DNA of 37,921 nt, taken from assembly GCA_016867965.1 (NCBI GenBank), contig VGIH01000005.1:1-37921 (forward strand), written 5' to 3'. Positions 8,726-18,119 of the stretch are shown in pieces. The position numbers and the translations under genes are program-made. This DNA comes from Betaproteobacteria bacterium. GTDB lineage: Bacteria > Pseudomonadota > Gammaproteobacteria > Burkholderiales > Burkholderiaceae. Below the pieces are notes generated by a model. That model saw nothing but the letters and a program-made list of their open reading frames with translations, made no database searches and was not told where the DNA came from. How positions within the stretch are numbered: position 1 is the stretch's first letter; each line of letters starts with the position of its first letter.

Positions 8726-9586
8726 ATGTCACATTGGGCCTTGCATTTCATTCTAAAAGGTGTCGCCAGCCTCCCTTTGGGTTTAGCCCAAATTCTGGGT
8801 GGCTTAGGCGGGATTGTGGCCTTCACCTTTTTTCCTCATTTTCGTGGCTTATTTCAAGAAAATTACCGCCACGCCATGCAACTACATAGCAAGACAATCC
8901 ATCCGTTGAAAGCAGCAGCAGCCTCGGGAATGCTATTTATCGACAGTCTTTGGATCTGGCATAACCCCCAAAAGGCCCTTGAACGGGCTAACGTTCAAGA
9001 CTGGAGCCCAGTCGATCAAGCGGTTCAAGAAGGCAAGGGCTTGGTGATGCTCACACCCCACCTAGGAGGCTTTGAAATCATCCCTCGGATACTGGCTACT
9101 CATTTCCCGGCAACCATTTTGTATCGACCGGCTCGTCAAGAATGGTTAAATAACCTAATTGAGGAGCAGCGCGCCTATCCGAACATGCATTTTGTGCCTA
9201 CAAACCTCCAGGGGGTTCGCAAAATGGTTAAAGCCCTTCAGGAGGGCGAGGCAATTGGCATTCTTCCAGATCAAGTTCCAAGTGGTGGCGATGGGGTGTG
9301 GGTGAAGTTTTTTAATCGCTACGCCTACACCACACCCCTGCCGGCTCGCCTGGCCAATCGTAACCAAACCCCGGTCATTCTGTTTTCAGCAATTCGTAAA
9401 TCACTCGGCCAAGGCTGGATCATTAAAGCGCAACGCCTAAACTCATTTTCAGAGGATCCCCATCAGGCGGCTACCCAAATGAACGAATCGATTGAAGCGG
9501 TCATTCTTGAGGCCCCGGAGCAATTCATTTGGTCATATAACCGCTATAAACACCCGGAGGGTGCAGAACTTCCGCCCCAAGAGTAA
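8726..9586 (+). CDS. Lipid A biosynthesis acyltransferase, LpxL/HtrB family (first copy)
   Basis: Inner-membrane acyltransferase of the family that transfers secondary acyl chains from acyl-ACP to Kdo2-lipid A. At 286 aa it has the usual size, a hydrophobic N-terminal stretch for membrane attachment, the catalytic HX4E motif as HLGGFE (about residues 112-117), and the later IGILPDQVPSGGDGVWVKFF segment, where the family has a conserved D-Q and G-V-FF. First gene of a run with a second family member and dapF. Which acyl position each paralogue serves cannot be told from sequence. Confidence 0.85.
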   Translation: MSHWALHFILKGVASLPLGLAQILGGLGGIVAFTFFPHFRGLFQENYRHAMQLHSKTIHPLKAAAASGMLFIDSLWIWHNPQKALERANVQDWSPVDQAVQEGKGLVMLTPHLGGFEIIPRILATHFPATILYRPARQEWLNNLIEEQRAYPNMHFVPTNLQGVRKMVKALQEGEAIGILPDQVPSGGDGVWVKFFNRYAYTTPLPARLANRNQTPVILFSAIRKSLGQGWIIKAQRLNSFSEDPHQAATQMNESIEAVILEAPEQFIWSYNRYKHPEGAELPPQE

Positions 9587-9594
9587 ATGATTTG

Positions 9595-10494
9595 ATGAAC
9601 TGGCTGCATACCTTCTTGAATTACATTGGCCTAAGTATTCTGAGGCTTTTTGCTTTCTTGCCCTACGCCTGGACGGTTCAAATCGGGTATGCCCTCGGAT
9701 ATTTATTTGGACGACTTCCCCATCAACGCAAATATGTGGTGCTTCGAAATTTACAACTCTGTTTTCCAAAGCTCACCCCCCATCAAATACAAACATTGGC
9801 CAACGAACATTGGCGACTCTTGGGGCGCGCCGTAATTGAACGAAGCCGTGTTTGGCTTGGTAGTGCAAAACAAATTTTTTCCTTGGTTGATATTGAAAGT
9901 GAAATTCCTCTGGGCGATAACAAGCCCAGAATTTTGGTGATTCCCCACTTTGTCGGTTTTGAATGCGGATTTATGGCACTTTCTGCCCTTGGGGAAAAGA
10001 ATGGATGGCAGCGCGGCGCCGGACTTTATCAAAACATGAAAAATCCATTTTTCAATCAAAAAATCATCGAATGGCGCAACCGCTTTGGTGCTAAATCGAT
10101 TAATCGTCAGAATCGGCTCTTTGATTTAATTCGGGAGATTCGGAAGGGTAATTTTGTCGTGATTGCACCTGATATCGATTTAGGACCGAAAGACTCAGCA
10201 TTTGTACCCTTTTTTGGAATTCAAACCAATACGATTACTGCCATTTCACGTCTAGCTAAAGCATGTGGTGCGGAAGTATGTTTAATGATCACAACACTCA
10301 ATCCAGATAAGAGTAACTACATTTGCAAAATCCACAAAGCATTGCCTAATTTTCCAAGCGATGATCCAGTAGCTGATACCGCTCGACTAAATCAATACTT
10401 TGAAGAAGAAATTCGTCAACGCCCTGCTGAGTATTATTGGGTTCATAAGCGCTTCAAATATCGACCTCCCGGCGAAGCAAGCTTGTATGATTAG
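9595..10494 (+). CDS. Lipid A biosynthesis acyltransferase, LpxL/HtrB family (second copy)
   Basis: A second member of the same family, 299 aa, starting 8 bp after the first copy stops. I use the ATG at 9595; the TTG just before it at 9592 adds nothing conserved. It has an N-terminal hydrophobic segment, RNLQLCFP typical of the family, the catalytic HX4E motif as HFVGFE, and VVIAPDIDLGPKDSAFVPFFG. The last block, with D-x-D-x-GPKDS, is the more common form in betaproteobacteria and differs from the DQVPSGGDG of the first copy, so the two are old paralogues and not a recent duplication. Followed 24 bp later by dapF. Confidence 0.85.
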   Translation: MNWLHTFLNYIGLSILRLFAFLPYAWTVQIGYALGYLFGRLPHQRKYVVLRNLQLCFPKLTPHQIQTLANEHWRLLGRAVIERSRVWLGSAKQIFSLVDIESEIPLGDNKPRILVIPHFVGFECGFMALSALGEKNGWQRGAGLYQNMKNPFFNQKIIEWRNRFGAKSINRQNRLFDLIREIRKGNFVVIAPDIDLGPKDSAFVPFFGIQTNTITAISRLAKACGAEVCLMITTLNPDKSNYICKIHKALPNFPSDDPVADTARLNQYFEEEIRQRPAEYYWVHKRFKYRPPGEASLYD

Positions 10495-10518
10495 GCTCAC
10501 ACAGACCAACAGCATGTT

Positions 10519-11406
10519 ATGACCCAATTACGCTTTACCAAAATGCATGGCGCCGGCAATGACTTTATTGTCATTGATGGAACACGCCAAGATATTCGAT
10601 CAATTACTCCAGCGATTTGGCGCAAGCTAGCACATCGTCAACTTGGTGTCGGAGCCGATCAAATTTTGATCGTTGAACCAAGCAACCTGCCTAATGTCGA
10701 CTTCAAATACCGCATATTTAATGCCGATGGTGGTGAAGTGGAGCAATGTGGAAATGGTTCGAGATGCTTTGTGCGTTTTGTGCATGAAGAGGGCTTAAGT
10801 ACTAAAAATGAAGTTCGAGTTGAGGTCAGCAACGGCCTTCTAACTCTTAAACGCCTAGCCAATGGCTCTGTAGAGGTTGATATGGGTAGGCCGATTTTTA
10901 ACCCTCCTGAAATACCTTTCAATCCATCAGGCCTTACAAGTAAACAAGAATTACACGAAACCCTTTATGCGCTCCCTCTCAGTCCCAATAGCGGCGCGCA
11001 TACCGATTGGATTGCTGCCTTATCGATGGGGAACCCCCATGCCGTTCAAGTCGTTGAAGATCTTGATAGTGCGCCAGTGTTGATCGATGGGCCTTTAATT
11101 GAGTCGCATCCTGCCTTCCCAAATCGAGTCAATGCCGGTTTTATGCAGATTCTTAATCGGCATTCCATTCGATTGCGAGTCTATGAGCGCGGCGCGGGTG
11201 AGACCCTATCGTGTGGTACCGGTGCATGCGCTGCGGCTGTATCGGGCATCCGCCGTGGACTACTAGACTCACCAGTCAATGTAAGCACCCGCGGTGGAGA
11301 GCTTGAGATTATGTGGGATGGTTTTAAGAATCCTAACGCGGTAGTATTAATGCGCGGGCCTACGCAAACGGTGTACCGTGGCGAAATCGATTTAGATACG
11401 CTTTAA
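10519..11406 (+). CDS. dapF: Diaminopimelate epimerase
   Basis: Interconverts LL- and meso-diaminopimelate, for lysine and peptidoglycan. Both catalytic cysteines are present: C77 in [10 protein letters not shown] and C232 in SCGTGACAA. The N-terminus [15 protein letters not shown] is characteristic. At 295 aa it is a little longer than average, with an extra stretch around residues 135-160. Third gene after the two acyltransferases. Its stop overlaps that of convergent pyrE at TTAA (11403-11406). Confidence 0.96.
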   Translation: MTQLRFTKMHGAGNDFIVIDGTRQDIRSITPAIWRKLAHRQLGVGADQILIVEPSNLPNVDFKYRIFNADGGEVEQCGNGSRCFVRFVHEEGLSTKNEVRVEVSNGLLTLKRLANGSVEVDMGRPIFNPPEIPFNPSGLTSKQELHETLYALPLSPNSGAHTDWIAALSMGNPHAVQVVEDLDSAPVLIDGPLIESHPAFPNRVNAGFMQILNRHSIRLRVYERGAGETLSCGTGACAAAVSGIRRGLLDSPVNVSTRGGELEIMWDGFKNPNAVVLMRGPTQTVYRGEIDLDTL

Positions 11407-12074
11407 ATTCCGTATCGATTTCGGTAATCTTGAACCGCTGGAAGAAACGTTTGCAATTGCTGGTCATGCGATTGCTGTAAATAATGCATTAAACCCTCTA
11501 AATTTGTGATTGCAATCACCGGCAATCCAAATTCTTGTCCGACACTTTGCACCGCAGAGTATTGACCAACCTTGAACGCGTCTCCTGATTTTTCCATTCG
11601 ATCGAGTGCAATCAATACCGCACAAGGCTTAGCACCAGCTCGAACAATTAAATCAACCGACTCACGCACCGAGGTGCCCGCTGAAATTACATCATCAATA
11701 ATGACAATCCGACCACGAACCGGGGCACCAATCAAGGTTCCGCCTTCGCCATGATCTTTGGCCTCTTTGCGGTTATAGGCAAAAGGGGTATTGCGTCCAG
11801 AGCGTGCTAGTGCAATTGCCGTACTCGCTGCCAAAGTAATCCCTTTATATGCGGGCCCAAAGAGCATATCAAAATCAATGTTTGATCCAAGCAGTGCTTG
11901 CGCGTAAAACTCACCAAGCCTTCCCAGATGTGCGCCATCATTAAAAAGCCCGGCATTAAAAAAATAGGGGGACAATCGCCCGGCCTTCGTTTTAAACTCG
12001 CCAAAGGACAATACTTTTGCTTCAAGCGCAAATTGAATAAAGTCCGACTGATTTTTTTCTGGATTTACACTCAT
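11403..12074 (-). CDS. pyrE: Orotate phosphoribosyltransferase
   Basis: Joins orotate and PRPP to give OMP in pyrimidine synthesis. The PRPP-binding motif [13 protein letters not shown] is at residues 123-135, and [18 protein letters not shown] near the N-terminus is typical of the enzyme. The 223-aa length is normal. The start is only 8 bp from the divergent xth start, so its promoter must lie inside xth. Confidence 0.96.
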   Translation of the reverse strand: MSVNPEKNQSDFIQFALEAKVLSFGEFKTKAGRLSPYFFNAGLFNDGAHLGRLGEFYAQALLGSNIDFDMLFGPAYKGITLAASTAIALARSGRNTPFAYNRKEAKDHGEGGTLIGAPVRGRIVIIDDVISAGTSVRESVDLIVRAGAKPCAVLIALDRMEKSGDAFKVGQYSAVQSVGQEFGLPVIAITNLEGLMHYLQQSHDQQLQTFLPAVQDYRNRYGI

Positions 12075-12082
12075 AGGTCTGT

Positions 12083-12865
12083 ATGTTACGCATCATTTCT
12101 GCCAATCTCAATGGCATTCGCTCCGCGGCCAAAAAAGGCTTTATGGAGTGGATGCACGATCAACATGCTGATTTTATCTGCGTACAAGAACTCAAAGCGC
12201 AAGAGTCTGACCTAGAGCCAGCAATTCGATCTCCCGACGGACTAAATTCGTATTTTCATTACGCTGAGAAAAAAGGGTACAGCGGTGCGGGAATCTACAC
12301 CCCCCACCCCATTGATGATCTGCAAATTGGATTTGGTAATCCCGAATTCGATGCCGAGGGGCGCTATGTCGAAATCTCGATCGACTCCCTTTCAGTGATC
12401 TCAGTTTATATGCCATCAGGCTCAAGCTCAGCCGAACGCCAAGAAGCTAAATTTCGCTTTCTGGATGCCTTTTTACCCCATCTCATCAAACTCAAACAAA
12501 AAGGTCGGCAGGTTGTGTTGTGCGGTGACGTCAATATTGCACATCAAGAAATTGATTTGAAGAACTGGAAAGGGAATCTAAAGAATTCAGGGTTCTTACC
12601 CGAAGAGCGCGCTTGGTTAACCAGGCTTTTTACGAAGGAGGGTTATATGGATGTTTATCGACATCTCGAGCCTCACGCAAGCGATACCTGCTATACCTGG
12701 TGGAGTCAACGAGGCCAAGCGTATGCCAAGAATGTAGGGTGGCGTATTGATTATCAAATCGCCACACCAGAGTTTGGCAAGTCCGCTAAAAAGGCTGGTG
12801 TTTATAAAAAGCAGCGCTTCTCAGACCATGCGCCGCTTATGATTGAGTACGACTGGGCACTTTAA
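12083..12865 (+). CDS. xth: Exodeoxyribonuclease III (AP endonuclease family)
   Basis: Repairs abasic sites and removes 3' blocking groups. The endonuclease/exonuclease/phosphatase fold is clear: SANLNGIRSA with the metal-site Asn, CVQELKAQ with the catalytic Glu, CGDVNIAH with Asp-x-Asn, RIDYQ, and the terminal FSDHAPL with the active-site Asp-His. 260 aa is the family length. An AGG lies 5 nt before the ATG. Divergent from pyrE with 8 bp between starts, and overlapping the end of convergent ampG by 29 bp. Confidence 0.95.
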   Translation: MLRIISANLNGIRSAAKKGFMEWMHDQHADFICVQELKAQESDLEPAIRSPDGLNSYFHYAEKKGYSGAGIYTPHPIDDLQIGFGNPEFDAEGRYVEISIDSLSVISVYMPSGSSSAERQEAKFRFLDAFLPHLIKLKQKGRQVVLCGDVNIAHQEIDLKNWKGNLKNSGFLPEERAWLTRLFTKEGYMDVYRHLEPHASDTCYTWWSQRGQAYAKNVGWRIDYQIATPEFGKSAKKAGVYKKQRFSDHAPLMIEYDWAL

Positions 12866-14162
12866 CCTGCATCCGGATTGCAATCCCAATCAAGATAAGC
12901 ACCGGGATACCAATGAGTGCGGTCGAGATAAAAAAGCTCTCGTAGCCAAAGCGGTCAACATATACTCCAGAAAATCCGGCCATCCATTTTGGTAGTAATA
13001 ACATCATTGAACTAAATAATGCATATTGCGTTGCTGAGTACTGCACGTTAGTTAATGAAGATAGATAAGCAATAAAGGCAGCCGAGGCGATACCAGAGCT
13101 CAGATTATCCGCTGAAATCACCCAAATTAAACCCGTCAAATCATGACCGCGTGTACTAAGCCAAGCAAAAAGAAGATTACTGGCTGCTGAGAGAATGGCT
13201 CCCAAAAATAAAATACGCATGACACCAAAACGCAGCGCCAGAATCCCACCAATAAATGCACCCAATAAGGTCATGATGACCCCGAATACTTTTGTGACTG
13301 CCGCTACCTCATCCTTGGTATAGCCCATATCAACATAAAACGGGTTCGCCATAATCCCCATAACAACATCACTAATGCGGTAGACAGCTATGAGTGCCAG
13401 AATTAAAAAAGCATGCCAACGATATCGGCCAATAAAATCTGCAAAGGGTTGAATGAGGGTTTGGTGCAACCACTCGCCGGCGGAGCGCGCCTTCGGTAGC
13501 TGAACGATTTGGGGCTCAGGGCTTAGTAAAGTCGTTATTACACCAACGCTCATCGATAACGCCATCACCAAATAAGCAAATTGCCAGGCGTTCGTAAAGT
13601 ACAAGCTGGTGCTTTCTTCAGCACGAGCAGCAAGCCACAATGCCCCCGCTCCCGCCCAAATCATCGCCAAGCGATACCCTGTTTGATAGCTGGCTGCCAA
13701 TGCGGCTTGGTACTCGGCTTTGGCCGACTCAATCCGAAAAGCATCAAGCGCAATATCTTGGGTGGCTGAAGCAAAGGCTACTAATAATGCAAACCAAATA
13801 ATGACTTGTAATTCTTGTTTGGGATCGCTCATCGCCATGCCGACTAAGCCGACCATAATGAGCGCTTGAGCAAGCAACAGCCAACTACGCCGACGCCCTA
13901 GACGTTTTGTAATTCCGGGAATTGGCACTCGGTCTACCAACGGCGCCCAAAGCCACTTCCCGGCATAAAACAGGCCAACCCACGATAAATAGCCAATGGT
14001 GCTGCGATCAATACCGAGCTCTCTGAGACGAAAACTTAAAGTACCCAATACCAAAAGAAGCGGAAGTCCGGCTGAAAATCCTAAAAAGAAAATACGAATA
14101 CTGGGCCACTCAAAATAGACCCGTAAATCATTGAACCAAGAGCGAATGCTATTTAGCTCCAC
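12837..14162 (-). CDS. ampG: AmpG-type muropeptide permease (MFS)
   Basis: A 441-residue membrane protein of the major facilitator superfamily, with about 12 hydrophobic segments. FFLGFSAGLPLLLVLGTLSFRLRELGI near residues 27-55, followed by SWVGLFYAGKWLWAPLVDR, is the AmpG signature. AmpG imports GlcNAc-anhydroMurNAc peptides for cell-wall recycling, the products of Slt-type enzymes. The start is GTG and lies inside metW (14-bp overlap), making it the last gene of the dksA-argB-slmA-metX-metW-ampG strand. The 3' end overlaps xth by 29 bp. Function is by family; substrate not shown. Confidence 0.85.
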   Translation of the reverse strand: MELNSIRSWFNDLRVYFEWPSIRIFFLGFSAGLPLLLVLGTLSFRLRELGIDRSTIGYLSWVGLFYAGKWLWAPLVDRVPIPGITKRLGRRRSWLLLAQALIMVGLVGMAMSDPKQELQVIIWFALLVAFASATQDIALDAFRIESAKAEYQAALAASYQTGYRLAMIWAGAGALWLAARAEESTSLYFTNAWQFAYLVMALSMSVGVITTLLSPEPQIVQLPKARSAGEWLHQTLIQPFADFIGRYRWHAFLILALIAVYRISDVVMGIMANPFYVDMGYTKDEVAAVTKVFGVIMTLLGAFIGGILALRFGVMRILFLGAILSAASNLLFAWLSTRGHDLTGLIWVISADNLSSGIASAAFIAYLSSLTNVQYSATQYALFSSMMLLLPKWMAGFSGVYVDRFGYESFFISTALIGIPVLILIGIAIRMQVKVPSRTQS

Positions 14163-14736
14163 ACACGCGATAGATTGCTAAGCTGCCAAATAAATTAGGT
14201 AGCCAGTGGACTGTCTTGCCGTGATGCAAAACAACCCGTCCCAAAATCTCAATTCCTAATTTGTGTGCCAAGGCTTCAAAATCAGCAATGGTAAGAACTC
14301 GGACATTGGGCGTATTAAACCACTCGTATGGTAATGATTTCGAAACGGGCATGCGACCAAGAGCAACTGCATAACGGTGGGACCAGTGTCCAAAGTTTGG
14401 AAAAGAGACAACGCATTGTTTTCCGACACGCACAACTTCTCGCAAAATACGCTCGGTTTGATGAATCGTCTGTAAGGTTTGTGATAACACGACGGTATCA
14501 AAACTCTGATCCTTGAAAAGTGCCAAACCACCTTCCAAATCCTGCTGGATTACATTTAGGCCCTTTTCCACACAAGCTAATACAGCAGTATCAGTTATTT
14601 CAACACCATAAGTGATTGCCTTGCGCTTTGCACGAATGAACTCGAGGAACGAGCCGTCACCACAACCTAAATCCAGTAAGGAGCTGTTCGTTTCAACCCA
14701 ATTCGCGATCGCATCAAAATCGGATCTTAATTGCAT
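14149..14736 (-). CDS. metW: Methionine biosynthesis protein MetW
   Basis: A 195-residue class I methyltransferase-fold protein. The SAM-binding motif [14 protein letters not shown] is at about residues 20-33, and VSFPNFGHW with the following [14 protein letters not shown] are MetW hallmarks. MetW works with MetX in homoserine acylation in many proteobacteria. Its start overlaps the metX stop by 10 bp, so the pair is surely co-expressed. Confidence 0.95.
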   Translation of the reverse strand: MQLRSDFDAIANWVETNSSLLDLGCGDGSFLEFIRAKRKAITYGVEITDTAVLACVEKGLNVIQQDLEGGLALFKDQSFDTVVLSQTLQTIHQTERILREVVRVGKQCVVSFPNFGHWSHRYAVALGRMPVSKSLPYEWFNTPNVRVLTIADFEALAHKLGIEILGRVVLHHGKTVHWLPNLFGSLAIYRVCGAK

Positions 14737-15869
14737 TTTGCCTCCGCCATCGTCGCAAAATAGGCCCGCACTAACCGGTGATAGCGTTCATCATCCAGTA
14801 AAAATGCATCGTGTCCATGCAGTGCATCAATTTCGGCATAACTTACATCGGTTTTATTGTTGAGCAAGGCTTGCACAATTTCACGACTGCGATCGGGTGA
14901 AAATCGCCAATCTGTTGAAAAGCTGATGACCAAAAATTTAGCACGGACATTCGCTAGCGCTTGACTCAAGTCACCATGGTAGCGCTTTGCTGGATCAAAA
15001 TAGTCCAAGGCCCGCGTAATCAATAGATAGGTATTGGCATCAAAATAGCCGGAGAACTTATCGCCTTGATGCCGTAAATAGCTCTCGACGGCAAATTCCA
15101 CATCAAAACTAAATCGATACTCGTCTGGCGCGCCAGCTAAGCGCTGTAAATCACGTCCAAACTTTTCAGCCATATCATCATCCGATAGATATGTGATATG
15201 GCCCACCATCCGCGCTAAGCGTAAACCACGTTTTGGAACGACGCCATGTTTGTAGTAATCGCCGCCATAAAAATCAGGGTCTGACAAAATTGCATTACGG
15301 GCAACCTCATTAAAGGCAATGTTTTGAGCGCTGAGCTTTGGCGTCGAGGCAATTACCACACAATGGGCGACGCGCTCTGGATATTGAGTGGCCCACGACA
15401 TCGCCTGCATACCACCCAAACTTCCGCCCATCACTGCCGCAAATTTTCTAATGCCCATTTGATCAGCTAAGCGCGCTTGAGCATTGACCCAATCCTCAAC
15501 GGTGAGCACTGGAAAGCGGGCTCCGTAGGGCTCATTGGTTTGTGGGTTAATGCTCATGGGCCCTGTTGAGCCAAAACACGAACCTAGATTATTCACCCCA
15601 ATCACAAAAAAATGATTGGTATCGACTGGCTTACCAGGCCCAACCATGTTGTCCCACCAGCCCAACTCATTTGAATTATCAGGATCAATGCCCGCTACAT
15701 GATGCGATGCATTCAGCGCGTGGCAAATCAGAACCGCATTGCTCGCATTTGCATTGAGCTGTCCGTAGGTTTCGACAACTAAATTGTATTGATCAATGCT
15801 AGCGCCACTTTGAAGCCTCAGGGGCGCATCAAAATGATAAGTTTTCTTTGAAAGATACAGCTCATTCAT
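14727..15869 (-). CDS. metX: Homoserine O-acyltransferase (MetX)
   Basis: Activates homoserine for methionine synthesis by O-acylation. An alpha/beta-hydrolase of 380 aa with the nucleophile S150 in [11 protein letters not shown], the family segments [10 protein letters not shown] and GSCFGSTGP, and a C-terminal [12 protein letters not shown] with catalytic Asp-His. MetX enzymes use acetyl-CoA or succinyl-CoA; betaproteobacterial members are often annotated as succinyltransferases, but I cannot decide from sequence. ATG overlaps the slmA stop as ATGA; metW overlaps the other end. Confidence 0.94.
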   Translation of the reverse strand: MNELYLSKKTYHFDAPLRLQSGASIDQYNLVVETYGQLNANASNAVLICHALNASHHVAGIDPDNSNELGWWDNMVGPGKPVDTNHFFVIGVNNLGSCFGSTGPMSINPQTNEPYGARFPVLTVEDWVNAQARLADQMGIRKFAAVMGGSLGGMQAMSWATQYPERVAHCVVIASTPKLSAQNIAFNEVARNAILSDPDFYGGDYYKHGVVPKRGLRLARMVGHITYLSDDDMAEKFGRDLQRLAGAPDEYRFSFDVEFAVESYLRHQGDKFSGYFDANTYLLITRALDYFDPAKRYHGDLSQALANVRAKFLVISFSTDWRFSPDRSREIVQALLNNKTDVSYAEIDALHGHDAFLLDDERYHRLVRAYFATMAEAKCN

Positions 15870-16519
15870 GCAGTAAGCAGAATTCGTAGGCTTAGTTCAA
15901 TTCCTTCGCTAGGCAACTTTCTAAAGCCACTTCGAGCAAAGCGATGCCAACGACCAACCACATAACTCATCAAAAGTGCAGACTGTAAACCGGCTGTATC
16001 CGAAGCTGCACCATCCTGATGTTGACTTTGTGCAATACGCAATGATTGCTTAATGGATGTTTCCACACGATCTAAAACTTGATTAATACGTTCCTGAAGG
16101 CGCTCATCCTCTTGCAATAATGCGTCGCCCAGTAAAACACGCACCATACCAGGATTTTTCTCAGCAAAGACTAATAGCATTTGCACCATCCCCTTCACTT
16201 GCGCGATGCCTAGTTCTTCTTTTTGATTAATCTGATTAATGAGTCCAAAAATCGTTTGCTCGATGAATGCGATTAAGCCCTCAAACATTTGTGCTTTACT
16301 TGCAAAATGCCGATAGAGAGCAGCCTCTGAAACACCGATCTTGGCAGCTAGAGCGGCCGTTGTGACGCGATCGCCACTTGGGTTTTGTAGCATCTGGGCC
16401 AAAATCTGCAGAATCTGTAAGCGACGCTCACCTGGGCGTGGGCGCTTGCGAGTCTTGGTCTCGCCCCCGCTAATCTCAGAAGCTGATTCTTGATGAAGAG
16501 GGCTACCGCTGCTGTTCAT
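15866..16519 (-). CDS. slmA: Nucleoid occlusion factor SlmA (TetR family)
   Basis: A 217-residue TetR-type DNA-binding protein. After a basic, low-complexity N-terminus ([10 protein letters not shown]), the helix-turn-helix is [32 protein letters not shown], the form found in SlmA. SlmA binds sites across the chromosome and blocks FtsZ ring assembly over the nucleoid. It lies 10 bp after argB, a usual neighbour. It might instead be a local regulator, but the sequence favours SlmA. Confidence 0.87.
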   Translation of the reverse strand: MNSSGSPLHQESASEISGGETKTRKRPRPGERRLQILQILAQMLQNPSGDRVTTAALAAKIGVSEAALYRHFASKAQMFEGLIAFIEQTIFGLINQINQKEELGIAQVKGMVQMLLVFAEKNPGMVRVLLGDALLQEDERLQERINQVLDRVETSIKQSLRIAQSQHQDGAASDTAGLQSALLMSYVVGRWHRFARSGFRKLPSEGIELSLRILLTA

Positions 16520-16529
16520 GATTATTTTT

Positions 16530-17435
16530 TTATCTAGAACGTATCATGGTACCAAAAGCTTGTTCCGTCAGGATTTCTAAGAGTAGGGAGTGCTCAATTC
16601 GGCCATCAATAATGTGCACCGAGTTCACCCCACTCTTGGCAGCATCTAAGGCAGACGAAATTTTGGGAAGCATCCCGCCAGAAATCGTTCCGTCTGCAAA
16701 TAACGCATCAATCTCGCGCGCACTTAAATCAGTTAGAAGTTTACCTGCCTTATCCATGACGCCCGGTATATTGGTCATCATCACTAATTTTTCGGCCTTC
16801 AAGATTTCAGCCATTTTGCCGGCAACTAAATCAGCATTGATGTTGTAGGCTTGGCCTTCTTCACTAAAGCCAATCGGTGAAATTACTGGAATAAACGCAT
16901 CGTCTTGCAAAGCTTTCACTACGGCTGGATTGATTGATTCAATTTCACCCACAAAACCGAGATCAATCGGTGCGCCTGAGGGAATTTGTTCATTGGGAAC
17001 CATCATTTTCTTAGCATGGATTAAGCCACCGTCTTTGCCGGTTAAGCCAACTGCCTGACCGCCAAAATGATTGATTAGCATCACGATGTCTTGCTGAACC
17101 TCGCCACCCAATACCCACTCAACCACTTCCATCGTCTCTTCATCGGTAACCCGCATTCCCTGAATAAAAGTGCCGGTCTTACCAATTTTCTTAAGGGCCT
17201 CATCAATTTGTGGGCCGCCACCATGAACAACAACAGGGTTCATGCCAACAAGCTTTAGCAAAATGACATCGCGCGCAAAGCTCTCTTTAAGGCACTCCTC
17301 AACCATGGCATTGCCGCCATACTTAATCACAATGGTTTTGCCATGGTATTGCCGAATATAGGGCAAAGCCTCGGCCAGAATCTCGGCCTTCAATAATGGT
17401 GGGATGTCAGCGAGTGTTGGTACTGCTTTAGTCAT
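16530..17435 (-). CDS. argB: Acetylglutamate kinase
   Basis: Phosphorylates N-acetylglutamate, the second step of arginine synthesis. Amino-acid kinase fold, 301 aa: [10 protein letters not shown] with the catalytic Lys near residue 37, [24 protein letters not shown], and the C-terminal [13 protein letters not shown]. The longer N-terminal helix ([14 protein letters not shown]) is the type seen in arginine-feedback-inhibited enzymes, so control by arginine is plausible. Between dksA (14 bp upstream) and slmA. Confidence 0.96.
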   Translation of the reverse strand: MTKAVPTLADIPPLLKAEILAEALPYIRQYHGKTIVIKYGGNAMVEECLKESFARDVILLKLVGMNPVVVHGGGPQIDEALKKIGKTGTFIQGMRVTDEETMEVVEWVLGGEVQQDIVMLINHFGGQAVGLTGKDGGLIHAKKMMVPNEQIPSGAPIDLGFVGEIESINPAVVKALQDDAFIPVISPIGFSEEGQAYNINADLVAGKMAEILKAEKLVMMTNIPGVMDKAGKLLTDLSAREIDALFADGTISGGMLPKISSALDAAKSGVNSVHIIDGRIEHSLLLEILTEQAFGTMIRSR

Positions 17436-17449
17436 GATGAATAGAAATC

Positions 17450-17935
17450 CTATTCACCAAATAACTTTTGACGCAGCTCACGGCGCTCTTGTGCCTCGAG
17501 CGAAAGATTAGCAGTTGGACGGGCGATCAGGCGGGACAAGCCAATCGGCTCACCGGTTTCTTCGCACCAACCATAATCACCCGAGTCAATCCTGGACAAA
17601 GCTTGCTCAACCTTTTTTAAGAGCTTTCGCTCGCGATCTCGGGTTCGGAGCTCTAACGCGTGCTCCTCTTCAATCGTCGCCCGATCCGCGGGATCAGGTA
17701 CCAGTATGTTTTCACGCAGATGCTCGGTCGTTTCACTGGCGTGCTTCAAGATATCCTCTTTGAGCGTCTGCAATTTGGTGCGGAAGAACTCTAACTGAGC
17801 AGCGTTCATATAGTCTTTTTCAGACATCTTCAGCAATTCAGCCTCAGTGAGTGGGGCGCCTTTAGCGGACGACCCAGAAGCTTTCTTACTGGACTCAGCA
17901 GATTTAGCTTTCGTACTAGCTTCTTTTGTCGTCAT
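17450..17935 (-). CDS. dksA: RNA polymerase-binding transcription factor DksA, single-cysteine form
   Basis: DksA binds the secondary channel of RNA polymerase and acts with ppGpp. The coiled coil with its [11 protein letters not shown] tip lies in the middle. The zinc-finger region reads [11 protein letters not shown]...LSLEAQ: only the first of the four canonical cysteines is present, the others being T, S and A. This CxxT/SxxA form is known in alpha- and betaproteobacterial DksA and folds without zinc. I choose the second of two adjacent ATGs (17935) because AAGGA then has a 6-7 nt spacer; the upstream in-frame ATG at 17965 would place the RBS inside the gene. The N-terminus is rich in K, S and A. 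Confidence 0.92.
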   Translation of the reverse strand: MTTKEASTKAKSAESSKKASGSSAKGAPLTEAELLKMSEKDYMNAAQLEFFRTKLQTLKEDILKHASETTEHLRENILVPDPADRATIEEEHALELRTRDRERKLLKKVEQALSRIDSGDYGWCEETGEPIGLSRLIARPTANLSLEAQERRELRQKLFGE

Positions 17936-17970
17936 CATTTTTCCTTCGTTCCAAATAGTCAACACCTTAA

Positions 17971-17998
17971 ACCCTAGGGCAAAATCGCCAATCAGGGT
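17971..17998 (-). promoter_or_regulatory. Small hairpin upstream of dksA
   Basis: ACCCT (17994-17998) can pair with AGGGT (17971-17975) around an inner GGC/GCC pair (17987-17989 with 17978-17980). It lies ~35 nt before the dksA start, in the 184-bp gap to the COG0523 gene. Function unknown; may be chance. The rest of that gap is A/T-rich and includes a 9-bp direct tandem repeat TAATTCAAT at 18103-18120. Confidence 0.3.
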
Positions 17999-18119
17999 TA
18001 CTACTAAAAGTCGCTTAATTGCACTTTCAAGGGAGCATTATTACGCTTTCTATAAAAGTTTCAATGGCTATTTAATTGCAACCGTGGCGGCGAATTGATC
18101 AGTAATTCAATTAATTCAA

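Noticed and set aside
12837-12865. ampG or xth possibly frame-extended by error, given the 29-bp overlap
   Set aside because: Both ends read naturally (xth needs FSDHAPL just before its stop; the ampG tail is a short basic end), so the overlap is accepted as real.
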